In this document: in pieces, positions 17,766 through 24,760 of the stretch
Layout of the letters: every line of letters starts with the position of its first letter
How positions within the stretch are numbered: position 1 is the stretch's first letter
Assembly: GCF_014297575.1 (NCBI RefSeq)
Contig: NZ_CP060412.1
Location: 4,836,001 to 4,900,000, forward strand
DNA from: Dyella telluris
GTDB lineage: Bacteria > Pseudomonadota > Gammaproteobacteria > Xanthomonadales > Rhodanobacteraceae
Reading direction: 5' to 3'
Length of the DNA stretch: 64,000 nt
Notes under the pieces: generated by a model
Databases searched by the model: none
Seen by the model: only the letters and a program-made list of their open reading frames with translations
What the model was told of the DNA's origin: nothing
Translations under genes and position numbers: made by a program

Positions 17766-18377
17766 ATGACGACCATGCGCACCATTGGAAGCAGCCACGG
17801 CGTAACCATCCAGGTCGCCGCCTGGGACGGGGTTGCCGCGCAGGCCGAGCTCTCCTGCGCCTGCATGTTCACGCATGAGGTATCGAGCGACGGCCCGCAG
17901 GGCGGCCTGAAGCATCTGGACGATGCACTGGGTTCCCGCCTGGTGACCATGCGTCGCGAAGGTAGCTTTACCGCAACGCGAGGCTCGTCGCTGTTGATCG
18001 ACCATCCGCCCGCGAACATCAGCGCATCGGCCGTGCTGGTGCTGGGTCTGGGCTCGCCGGACGACTGGACGCCCGCCGTGATGGGTGACGCCGTGGCACA
18101 GGCCTACCTCATCGCCTCGCAACGCGGCTTTGCCAGCGTGGCGTTCGCACCCAGCATGCTGGATGCAGGACTGGACCCCGGCCGCACTGGCGACGTGCCT
18201 GACCGCATGATGGAAGCGCTGGTGAACGCGATTGATGCGGGCGCCCGGACGGACCACCACGCACAGGCCACCAAGGCCAGCGTGCGCACCTGGGTCTTTG
18301 ACGTGGGCGCAGCGCGTTTCGATGCGGTGTACCAGCGATTCCTCGACGCACTGACCCGCGCCACCGGCAACGCATAA
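17766..18377 (+). CDS. Peptidase M17 N-terminal (macro-like) domain protein
   Basis: This 203-residue protein resembles the N-terminal, non-catalytic domain of leucyl aminopeptidases (peptidase M17 N domain, a macro-like alpha/beta fold). Visible cues are GSSLLIDHPPANISASAVLV, then LVLGLGSPDDWTPAVMGDAV and AYLIASQRGFASVAFAPSML. The metallopeptidase domain with its Lys/Asp/Glu metal ligands is missing, and the frame ends normally, so it is a stand-alone domain. Start ATG 17766 is chosen; a second ATG nine bases on is also possible, and both ribosome sites are weak. Function unknown. Confidence 0.7.
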   Translation: MTTMRTIGSSHGVTIQVAAWDGVAAQAELSCACMFTHEVSSDGPQGGLKHLDDALGSRLVTMRREGSFTATRGSSLLIDHPPANISASAVLVLGLGSPDDWTPAVMGDAVAQAYLIASQRGFASVAFAPSMLDAGLDPGRTGDVPDRMMEALVNAIDAGARTDHHAQATKASVRTWVFDVGAARFDAVYQRFLDALTRATGNA

Positions 18378-18566
18378 ACAGCGTCACACGCCCTGTCCGG
18401 CGCGGCACCCCAGTCCCGCGCCCACTGCCTATCGAAGTGATGCCCGACGAGGTATCACCGATAAAACCCTACAGCTCGCCACAACGGGCTTTGCTAGCTT
18501 GACCGGACCGCTCGCGGGCGTCTTCGGACGAGGTTGCGGGCGGTCACGGCAGCAATGTCGTGAGTC

Positions 18567-18601
18567 GCGGGCCGCCGGTGCTACCAACACCGACGACCCG
18601 C
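18567..18601 (+). promoter_or_regulatory. Structured 5' leader hairpin
   Basis: The stem GCGGG-C-CG-C-CGGTG pairs with CACCG-A-CG-A-CCCGC around loop CTACCAA, with two C-A mismatches. It lies about 30 bases before the ATG of the next gene, after a GC-rich segment, and has no T-run. It may act as an mRNA leader structure. Confidence 0.45.
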
Positions 18602-18630
18602 TAACCATCACCAACTAATTGGAGTTGATC

Positions 18631-18957
18631 ATGGCTAACGTCGATCATACGGCACGCCTGTGCCCAGCCCTTCCAGTGGGCCACGCCTCACGCGCTTCGC
18701 CCGCCGCCGACCCTCCGGCGGCCTACCACACGTCGCCATCGCTTCGGTTGTCCACGTTGGATGACGTGGCGTTTGCGCTGCGCGCGCTCACGCTGCTTTG
18801 CCAGGAAGACGAGCGGTTACGCCACACGGTACGGCACCCTGATGTGCCGCCGCTGCGGCCGTTGGCCACTTACTACCGGCAGGGCATCACCGTGGCCATG
18901 CAGTGTCTGGCGCAGTACGCCCGGCAGCTCGGTAGCGGGCAGGTGACGAGCGCGTAA
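18631..18957 (+). CDS. Hypothetical protein
   Basis: This 108-residue protein is not recognised with confidence. The first 40 residues are Pro/Ala-rich and probably disordered. The rest is helical (SLRLSTLDDVAFALRALTLL, then AMQCLAQYARQLGSG). The layout, with a structured leader and a short helical protein, resembles small orphan proteins common in Xanthomonadales. GGAG lies six bases before the ATG, which fixes the start; the frame opens four codons earlier with TTG. The HTH protein gene follows 148 bp downstream on the same strand. Confidence 0.6.
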   Translation: MANVDHTARLCPALPVGHASRASPAADPPAAYHTSPSLRLSTLDDVAFALRALTLLCQEDERLRHTVRHPDVPPLRPLATYYRQGITVAMQCLAQYARQLGSGQVTSA

Positions 18958-19105
18958 GCGAACCGGAATGATCGAGCCTTGTGGCGTGCTGCCTCCTTGA
19001 CGGCACGCCACACCCGGCCATCCCGGACGCTCCAACCAGGCTTTTGCCTACACGGATTCCCTCAACGGCATCCGCTGGTTTCGTGCACCCGAAGAAAGGC
19101 AGCTT

Positions 19106-19441
19106 ATGCGCCCCCAGTCGCCACACACCCTGGTTCCGATTCGCCCTGGCTTGCCCATCGACACCATGACCTGCGTGCGCCCACCCCGCCCGGTGCCACT
19201 CGATGAGCACACGCTGCCCGATGGCGTGAGCGCCGATGAGCAGGCACGCCGCTGCGGCATTGCTACGCGCGACCTGCGCCGCATCCTGAGTGGCGCGCCG
19301 ATGTCGGTCGAAGAAGCCACTCGCCTGGCGGGCGCGATACAACGCGGCGCGTTGTACTGGCTGGCGCTGCAGGTTTGCCACGACCTTGAACGGCTGATGC
19401 GCGAGACCGCCACGGGAACCCACCCCGGGCAGCAGGAATGA
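19106..19441 (+). CDS. Helix-turn-helix protein, XRE/HigA-like
   Basis: This 111-residue protein has a disordered Pro-rich N-terminus and a C-terminal helix-turn-helix of the HigA type: GVSADEQARRCGIATRDLRR, then ILSGAPMSVEEATRLAGAIQ, in which the turn and recognition helix fit the XRE fold. No HigB-like toxin frame is adjacent on either side, so it is an orphan regulator rather than an antitoxin in a visible pair. AAGAAAGG precedes the ATG. Confidence 0.65.
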   Translation: MRPQSPHTLVPIRPGLPIDTMTCVRPPRPVPLDEHTLPDGVSADEQARRCGIATRDLRRILSGAPMSVEEATRLAGAIQRGALYWLALQVCHDLERLMRETATGTHPGQQE

Positions 19442-19481
19442 AGCCGATGGCGTGGTCCGGGGACGCAACGCCCGCGCCGCC

Positions 19482-20459
19482 CTACTTATCCGGCACTGCG
19501 TGCTCGTAAAAGGCATCAATCGGGTCATCCAGAATGGCGAACATCGCCGACAGGTGACCCGGATCGGGCGCCAGCCACGCATCCACATGTTCGGGCTTGA
19601 GCGCGATGATGCAGCGATCGTGCCCTGCATCCTGCACTTCCGGTGGCGGATCCCGCGTAATCACGGCAAACGAATAGAAACCCTCCTCGCCCTCCGCCGG
19701 CTCCACATGGCGCCACAGGCAGGCCAGCAACATCTCCTGCTTCGGCTCCGGCTCGAAGCGCACCTCCACGGCAATATCGCGCTCGCCCGGCACCAGCTCG
19801 CGATGCTGCAGCCGATGCAACGACACGCTCTCGTAGAACCGCCGCGCCACGATTACGCCGTGGTTGTAGCCAAACAGCTTCTTCCACACGCTGTGCAGCT
19901 TGTCCTTGCGCGCGTTGTACGTTCCCGGCTTCTCCAGCTCGTCAGCCTTCGTCCAGCCCGGCAGGCGACAGCGGTAACGTGCCGGCACGATCATGCGCGC
20001 ACCGGTAGCGGGGTCGCGTATCAGCAACGGCGCAAACTGGCCGGGCCAAAGGCGGCCATAGCCATCACTTTTCGCCTGCGACTGAACTTCTTCCAGCCGC
20101 TCGCGCGCCGCGGCAATTTTGTTGGTGGCCACGCGCTTGTCGGTCTCGGCCTTCTTCGTGGGCTTGGGCGACGCCAGCACCGCCTCCGCCTTCACCAGGC
20201 GCTCCGTCTGCGCGGCCAGCTCCTCTTCGATCACCAGCGTGGCGGAGCGGTAGGCTTCCAGCATCGCCTGCCTCACCGCCTCCTCACCTTCGTTGCGAGG
20301 ATGCTCGAACGGCTCGCGCATGGCCTTGGGCACGACCTTGAACAGGTCGCCGGTAAAACGGCGCGCCTCCAGCATCTTGGCAAACGCATGGATATCCAGC
20401 GTGCCACCCATGCGCTCGTAAAGACGAAAATCTTCCCAAACCTCGGCGGAGTAGCACAC
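19482..20459 (-). CDS. SOS response-associated peptidase (SRAP, YedK/HMCES family)
   Basis: This 325-residue SRAP domain protein forms a covalent thiazolidine crosslink through Cys2 to abasic sites in single-stranded DNA, shielding them. MCYSAE at the N-terminus gives the catalytic Cys after Met removal. The conserved arginine/asparagine pocket (VPARYRCRLPGW, TYNARKDKL) and FYSFAVITRDPP with the later GHDRCI (catalytic His) are present. At 325 residues it is longer than E. coli YedK (about 222). The extra length is mainly a helical insert near residues 75-130 (VIEEELAAQTERLVKAEAVL and following). A small hypothetical gene lies 8 bp upstream on the same strand. Confidence 0.93.
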   Translation of the reverse strand: MCYSAEVWEDFRLYERMGGTLDIHAFAKMLEARRFTGDLFKVVPKAMREPFEHPRNEGEEAVRQAMLEAYRSATLVIEEELAAQTERLVKAEAVLASPKPTKKAETDKRVATNKIAAARERLEEVQSQAKSDGYGRLWPGQFAPLLIRDPATGARMIVPARYRCRLPGWTKADELEKPGTYNARKDKLHSVWKKLFGYNHGVIVARRFYESVSLHRLQHRELVPGERDIAVEVRFEPEPKQEMLLACLWRHVEPAEGEEGFYSFAVITRDPPPEVQDAGHDRCIIALKPEHVDAWLAPDPGHLSAMFAILDDPIDAFYEHAVPDK

Positions 20460-20467
20460 AGCCCCTC

Positions 20468-20677
20468 CTAAGGAGACGGCGCCCCGTGAAAAGCCAGCAT
20501 ACTCTCCAGCTTGTCGGCCACCCAGTCATGCTCCTGGCCGGCACTTTCCAGCAGCGTATCCGCCTCCCCGGCAAACGCCGGCCAGAAATCGCCAGGCTCG
20601 GGAAACTGCTCCAGCAGGTCAGGAAGATGGCCCTCGATGCGGTTCAGGGCCTTTTGGAGAGCGGCGCGCGTGGTCAT
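20468..20677 (-). CDS. Small acidic hypothetical protein upstream of SRAP gene
   Basis: This 69-residue acidic protein is unknown to me. It is helical (ALQKALNRIEGHLPDLLEQF, then EADTLLESAGQEHDWVADKL) with no membrane segment. It ends 8 bp before the SRAP start, so the two genes are almost surely co-transcribed, and a link to DNA damage handling is possible but only by context. Confidence 0.65.
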   Translation of the reverse strand: MTTRAALQKALNRIEGHLPDLLEQFPEPGDFWPAFAGEADTLLESAGQEHDWVADKLESMLAFHGAPSP

Positions 20678-20852
20678 GTGCGCACCTTAGGGAGAGGGGG
20701 TCTCAGCGGCTGAGATTGTCGTGGAGCGCCACGCCGTGCGCGGCTGGCCCTGCATGTGATCAGGGGGCGGGCACGCAAACGGGGTCGGATTCACACCCGG
20801 GCAGGCATGTGAACCCAGCCCCGTCAGGCCGGTGTCGACCTTGGCTCCAGCG

Positions 20853-21293
20853 TTACTTGTCTTCCGAAATCGTCAGGCCACCGACGCTCACGCCCAGATC
20901 GATGCCCTGCCCCGCACCGGACAGCGCCAGGGAGACCTCGCCCTTGGTGAGCACTTGTGCGGTGCCGGACTTCACGGCACCCGCACTGGCATCCGCCTGC
21001 GCGTAGGTGCCCAGCACATCGCTGATCTTGTGCAGGTCACTGAAATTGCCGATGCCATCGTCGATGCGGGACTTGCCGGCCGTCAGTCCACCACCATGAC
21101 TTTCAAGCTTGACCTTCATGGTTTGACCGTCTTTGCAGGTAACCACGCCCTTGCCGCTGGTGTGCTTGTAGATCACCGACCAGCCGGACAGGCTGAATCT
21201 CATGGTGCACTCCAGGTTCGCGGCACTGGCCATCTGGGAGACGGCTAGTGCACACAGCACGATGGACGTCTGAACGAACAGTCGACCTTTCAT
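20853..21293 (-). CDS. Secreted hypothetical protein (YSIRK-like SP absent; Sec signal)
   Basis: This 146-residue periplasmic protein of unknown function starts at ATG 21293, preceded by CGGAGTCATCCC. It opens with a Sec signal (LFVQTSIVLCALAVSQMASA, cut at ASA-AN). The mature part has two cysteines (LECTMRF and VVTCKDG) likely to form a disulfide, and beta-strand patterning ending VSLALSGAGQGIDLGVSVGG. Its overall look is that of an all-beta lipid- or ligand-binding secreted domain, but I cannot name a family. Confidence 0.72.
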   Translation of the reverse strand: MKGRLFVQTSIVLCALAVSQMASAANLECTMRFSLSGWSVIYKHTSGKGVVTCKDGQTMKVKLESHGGGLTAGKSRIDDGIGNFSDLHKISDVLGTYAQADASAGAVKSGTAQVLTKGEVSLALSGAGQGIDLGVSVGGLTISEDK

Positions 21294-21682
21294 GGGATGA
21301 CTCCGTGACTGAGGGTGAAAGTTCTGGCTATCAAGCGGATGCTGCCTGATCTGATACCTACCCTGACGACGATGACCGGTAGCAGGACCATCGGTTTTCC
21401 ACGCGACCATGCGAACGCGGTGAATTATCGTCCCGCAAAGGCGCGCCCCGGCAAACCGTAGTTCTACGGAGAGCAGCGCTCACCCCATCCCTGGGTGCGG
21501 CACCTGGCCGAAGAGTTCGCGTCGGGTTGCGGGCTCAAACGGCCAGCGCGACGGCGACGCGCGGCCTCCCGGGCTCCACCCGAGGGGCCCGATCTGCCTG
21601 GGCCGCCCATCAGGGAGGCCTGTTTGACCTTTCGCCTGGAGGACCCCCTCCGGCGTCGACCACCACGCCCACCCTCAGAACG
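21294..21682. other. Intergenic stretch with possible structured RNA
   Basis: There is no convincing gene in 389 bp. From about 21530 to 21630 there are nested complementary segments: CTCAAACGGCC (about 21533-21543) against GGCCTGTTTGA (about 21616-21626), and GGCCTCCC (about 21562-21569) against GGGAGGCC (about 21612-21619), which share bases and are mutually exclusive. A perfect terminator follows. Arg/Pro/Ala-rich frames cross the region but look like GC-rich shadow translation. Confidence 0.35.
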
Positions 21683-21714
21683 AAAAGGCCCGGCGAGCCA
21701 TCGCCGGGCCTTTT
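21683..21714. terminator. Strong bidirectional terminator
   Basis: A perfect 14-bp stem AAAAGGCCCGGCGA / TCGCCGGGCCTTTT around loop GCCA has T-runs in both directions. It lies 69 bp downstream of the lipoprotein stop and most likely ends that transcript. Confidence 0.9.
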
Positions 21715-21782
21715 GTTGGGGGCTGCCGAGATGTCCGCGACCGGAAGGTGGACCTTGCCCCCATTCCGTCAGCCCTCCGGGA

Positions 21783-22346
21783 TCAACACGCCACGCCACC
21801 ATCCACCGGCAGCGTTTGCGTCGAACCCTTATAGGTAATCGTCAAGGTGCCATGCAGCTCGGTACTGTCGGCGTTCTCGTTGGTTTCGCCCGCCTCGACC
21901 GTCTCAACGATACGCAGCGTATGCGCGGCGTCTTCATACAAGGTGATACTGCTCGTGTCATCGGTGTTGGTCTGCACCATGACCACGCGAATCAGTTTGC
22001 CATCGATGCGCATGAAGCCCACGCCATCCTTGTCGGCGTCGGCTTCACGGAAGACATCCCCGGGCTGCGACGCTGAATCCTTTCGCCTCAGGCTGGTGCT
22101 GCAACCCTGCAGTTCGGCATCACCATCATTCAACCCCAGCACACCGACCACGAACGAGGCACCGGGCGCCGGGCTGGATGCGGCACTTGACGCCGCCACG
22201 GGTGCCTTTTGTGCGGCAGCCGATGCGGCAGACGCCGGTGGCGTAGACGTCTTTGCCTGCTCGCTGGTTGCCGGCTGCTCATGACAGGCCACGAGGAAGC
22301 CCGCAGCAGCGCACAGCAGCAAGGCCAGCTTATTCTTCTTATCCAT
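21783..22346 (-). CDS. Hypothetical lipoprotein
   Basis: This 187-residue lipoprotein begins MDKKNKLALLLCAAAGFLVA with lipobox LVAC, so it is acylated at Cys21. An Ala/Ser/Pro/Thr-rich low-complexity linker (about residues 24-62) precedes a beta-rich domain with GCSTSLRRKD and a C-terminal Cys, which may pair. The segment KLIRVVMVQTNTDDTSSITL and later LTITYKGSTQTLPVDGG suggest a small beta sandwich. I do not recognise a family. The frame opens further upstream but the signal peptide fixes the start. Confidence 0.8.
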   Translation of the reverse strand: MDKKNKLALLLCAAAGFLVACHEQPATSEQAKTSTPPASAASAAAQKAPVAASSAASSPAPGASFVVGVLGLNDGDAELQGCSTSLRRKDSASQPGDVFREADADKDGVGFMRIDGKLIRVVMVQTNTDDTSSITLYEDAAHTLRIVETVEAGETNENADSTELHGTLTITYKGSTQTLPVDGGVAC

Positions 22347-22446
22347 GAAGTAACTCAGTCGTGTTGGAGGGATGGAACCATGGTGAAGGCATGGATCGTC
22401 GGAGCGCTTTTGGACAAAAGCCCCCATGCCGGGATGTGGATTCTAC

Positions 22447-22725
22447 TCAGACAGCATTCGATCTATCGCCAGGGCGCAGCCAGAGGCTGATAGCCGCCAC
22501 GGCGAGCAAAAGAACAAAGATCCCCAGGAAGATCTTGCCAAGCAAGCTCGTAAGAGCGGCGGATTGCTGCCCATGATCGAGACGAAAAACCTCATCATTG
22601 AAGTTCAGTGCCGAGACTTCGGGATGACCCACTTCGTAAGCAATGGGAACCTGCTTGTTGGTGCGCGCGCAGGCGACCCTGGGGTCACTGGAGCGACCAC
22701 CTGGATCTGCGAGGAATCCATCTCA
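22447..22725 (-). pseudogene. Fragment encoding the C-terminus of a membrane-anchored protein
   Basis: An open frame of about 92 codons without a usable ATG runs from 22725 to a stop at 22447. It reads protein-like (VACARTNKQVPIAYEVGHPE, then SALNFNDEVFRLD) and ends with a clear membrane segment (IFLGIFVLLLAVAAISLWL) and RPGD. The only start-like codon is GTG 22632, without a ribosome site. The frame begins exactly where a copy of the GGTCGAAAGCGG repeat begins, so it looks like a 5'-truncated gene. It could instead be a short gene of 61 codons from that GTG. Confidence 0.45.
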
Positions 22726-22750
22726 TCGCTTCGGGTCGAAAGCGGTCCTT
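22726..22750. repeat. GGTCGAAAGCGG palindromic repeat, copy A
   Basis: ATCGCTTCGGGTCGAAAGCGGTCC-like sequence: a degenerate copy with CGCTTCGGGTCGAAAGCG at its core. It lies between the SLAC1-type gene and the downstream gene fragment. Confidence 0.7.
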
Positions 22751-22788
22751 CGAGTACACCCCCGGAAATAAGTGATGGCCAACAAAAC

Positions 22789-23784
22789 CTAACCGCTAAG
22801 TGTGCGCAACTCACCCGACAGGAGTCCCTTCAAGGTTCGAACAAAAAGCCCAACGATGGAAAGGCTGGCAACCGCAAGAAGAAAAATGGCGACACCATGG
22901 GTGAATGGACTCGGATTCACTCCAGCAAATTTGATGGCGCAAATGGCCGACGCAGCAAGCGGGAAGCTGACAGCCCACCAGGAAACGCGGAAGGGACAAC
23001 ACCGGGCGAGATAACGCATCTGCCCGATGAGAACGGCCAGAAGAAATAGCGATATCAGGTAGAGCGCCTCGGCAAATACATCCTGACTACGCGTTACCGT
23101 AAGGTACGTGGAATACCCAACAGAAAATGGCGCGACCAGGATCATCAGGGATGGCCGAAGGCCCTCGGGAATGGGGTCCTGAAACAGAAGTCGCGAAAAT
23201 ATGAGCGTAAAGAGGGGCACGGCAAAGAACAGACCCACCGCCATTGCAAACACCCCTAAGCGGGTATCTGCGTTCAGACCAAGCGCAGGCATGGCTAACG
23301 GGATATCCAGCAGCCCCACCACCGGCACAATCCAGGCGGGCGTGGCGTGAGCCATTTGCTGTCGCTCACTCATCCATCGACTAACGATAAGCCACGCAAA
23401 AAGTGTCATCCCGCAGGCCCCGATCACCCAAAGGCCAAGCGCAAGTTGCGGGCTGAACTGGACCGACACCAGCGGGAGTAAAAGCAGGCTGATCCACACT
23501 GCCCCGAAGAGACTTCCAGCGATCGGGTGCTGGAATTCACTCTTTACTGCCTGCCAGGCCGTCATGCATTTCCAGGCGTAGGCGAGCGCCAAGGCCGCGA
23601 ACACCACCATCGCGCACACGCCGATGACATCGGCAACTTCTGCCGGCATGCCATACAAGCGCGCGGCCAGGCGCCATGCCACGGAAAGCCCGATCAAACC
23701 CATTACTGACCCAAAGAGCCCCACGGGCAAGTAGTCAAGCAGCGGTCGCCTGAGCGTGGCCTCTTCCTGCAGCATCGCGTTCAT
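22789..23784 (-). CDS. SLAC1/TehA-type anion channel or transporter
   Basis: This 331-residue integral membrane protein has about ten hydrophobic segments, as in the TehA/SLAC1 (TDT) family of anion channels and dicarboxylate/tellurite-related transporters. The first segment LPVGLFGSVMGLIGLSVAW is the family hallmark (P-V-G-x-F-G-x-V-M-G). Other segments include VIGVCAMVVFAALALAYAW and WWAVSFPLAASAICAIKFAG. ATG 23784 is chosen because GGAGGGTGATC precedes it; two codons upstream is another ATG. The substrate is unknown. It is flanked on both sides by the same palindromic repeat. Confidence 0.9.
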   Translation of the reverse strand: MNAMLQEEATLRRPLLDYLPVGLFGSVMGLIGLSVAWRLAARLYGMPAEVADVIGVCAMVVFAALALAYAWKCMTAWQAVKSEFQHPIAGSLFGAVWISLLLLPLVSVQFSPQLALGLWVIGACGMTLFAWLIVSRWMSERQQMAHATPAWIVPVVGLLDIPLAMPALGLNADTRLGVFAMAVGLFFAVPLFTLIFSRLLFQDPIPEGLRPSLMILVAPFSVGYSTYLTVTRSQDVFAEALYLISLFLLAVLIGQMRYLARCCPFRVSWWAVSFPLAASAICAIKFAGVNPSPFTHGVAIFLLAVASLSIVGLFVRTLKGLLSGELRTLSG

Positions 23785-23897
23785 GATCACCCTCCATTGT
23801 CGGGATACACCGAAATCCGGTTAGCAGATTGACGGGCGTTGACTGCAGTTCCATTTCGTTCACTGCGCGCCTTGCAGCGGGCGCGGCCTCGATTACT

Positions 23898-23927
23898 AAT
23901 GTCGGCTACGGGTCGAAAGCGGACCTT
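23898..23927. repeat. GGTCGAAAGCGG palindromic repeat, copy B
   Basis: AATGTCGGCTACGGGTCGAA followed by AGCGGACCTT, with arms GTCGGCT/AGCGGAC (one mismatch). It lies between the SLAC1-type gene and the next gene, eight bases after the latter's stop. Confidence 0.8.
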
Positions 23928-23934
23928 CCTCTTG

Positions 23935-24276
23935 TCATGCCGAATCCACCTTTTGACCCAAGAAGAGTTCGGGTTGCAGCCTTAAGAAGATGCCCTGGTC
24001 CCTTCCGACCTCGATCTCCAGAGTCGGGTGAGATGGACCTTCGTGGATCTTGAGGTCAGCAATTCTCTGCGCGTCGAGCTCGTAAACAACTCTCCCGCGT
24101 GTCCCAAGCACCAACTTCACGGATCGATAGGAAGGCGACACAACGAACTCCACGCTCCAGTCGCCGCTCTTCACCCTATAAATCAAGCCGCTGTATGGCC
24201 AAGGTACGTCCGCGTCCATTCGTTCAGACTCGGAACCAAAGAACAAATCAAGATCCGTTTCGGCAACGGTAAGCAA
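23935..24276 (-). CDS. Hypothetical protein
   Basis: This 113-residue soluble protein is unknown. The start is TTG 24276 with GGGAGGGAGCC just upstream; no ATG gives a better alternative. The sequence is beta-rich (SGLIYRVKSGDWSVEFVVS, then SVKLVLGTRGRVVYELD) and ends with FLRLQPELFLG. Size and pattern recall small immunity or single-domain cytoplasmic proteins, but no family is recognised. It sits between two copies of the palindromic repeat. Confidence 0.6.
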   Translation of the reverse strand: MLTVAETDLDLFFGSESERMDADVPWPYSGLIYRVKSGDWSVEFVVSPSYRSVKLVLGTRGRVVYELDAQRIADLKIHEGPSHPTLEIEVGRDQGIFLRLQPELFLGQKVDSA

Positions 24277-24294
24277 ATTGGCTCCCTCCCTAAG

Positions 24295-24318
24295 GTCCGC
24301 TATGGGTCGAAAGCGGAC
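24295..24318. repeat. GGTCGAAAGCGG palindromic repeat, copy C
   Basis: A perfect 7-bp stem GTCCGCT (24295-24301) / AGCGGAC (24312-24318) around loop ATGGGTCGAA. It lies between two hypothetical genes. Confidence 0.85.
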
Positions 24319-24346
24319 ATTCTTCTATTGCGCGATCGACCCTATG

Positions 24347-24670
24347 CTACTTCCGGAAAATTAGCTCCGGGTGGGTAAAAGTCACCCAGAGGAAGATCAG
24401 TCCTGCAGCCATCGCGCACGCGCTTAGCACCCTGATGACAATGATGCGCCGACGCATGTCCGGCCCGTGCTCGGGTGCGGGCAAATGCGAGTCCACGAGC
24501 ATACCAATCACACCAAACCACGAACCTATATCCCACCAGTGCAGCGAGCCATCACGTGTCTTGAAGTAACCCGGGTCAACATTTTTGAGCTGTTGAGCGA
24601 CACGCCATGTCATGAAATTGATGCTTATGACGGCCAGTCCCAGGGCATCCACTACAGGCCCATACCGCAT
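24347..24670 (-). CDS. Small membrane hypothetical protein
   Basis: This 107-residue protein is predicted to have about three hydrophobic segments (VVDALGLAVISINFMTW, DIGSWFGVIGMLVDS and VLSACAMAAGLIFLWVTF). I know no family. Start ATG 24670 is preceded by GAGGGGAAG; a frame extension of eight codons exists upstream. It lies between repeat copies C and D. Confidence 0.65.
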   Translation of the reverse strand: MRYGPVVDALGLAVISINFMTWRVAQQLKNVDPGYFKTRDGSLHWWDIGSWFGVIGMLVDSHLPAPEHGPDMRRRIIVIRVLSACAMAAGLIFLWVTFTHPELIFRK

Positions 24671-24714
24671 CTTCCCCTCCCGCTCCAGCATCACGACCGC
24701 TACCGAGAAAAACA

Positions 24715-24738
24715 GTCCGCTACGGGTCGAAAGCGGAT
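24715..24738. repeat. GGTCGAAAGCGG palindromic repeat, copy D
   Basis: Arms GTCCGCT (24715-24721) and AGCGGAT (24732-24738) around loop ACGGGTCGAA. It lies between the membrane hypothetical gene and the alpha/beta hydrolase stop. Confidence 0.85.
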
Positions 24739-24760
24739 GCTCACGCTTTGGCTTCCCGTA

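Noticed and set aside
19106-19441. HigBA toxin-antitoxin pair
   Set aside because: The HTH protein is HigA-like, but no toxin-sized frame with RelE/HigB features lies next to it on either strand.
21495-22076. A 193-codon plus-strand frame
   Set aside because: Arg/Pro-rich composition, passes through a perfect terminator hairpin and overlaps the lipoprotein gene in antisense.
22726-24738. Integron cassette array with attC sites
   Set aside because: The repeats are about 24 bp with a 7-bp stem, lack GTTRRRY-type core sites and the paired R/L boxes, and no integron integrase is near.
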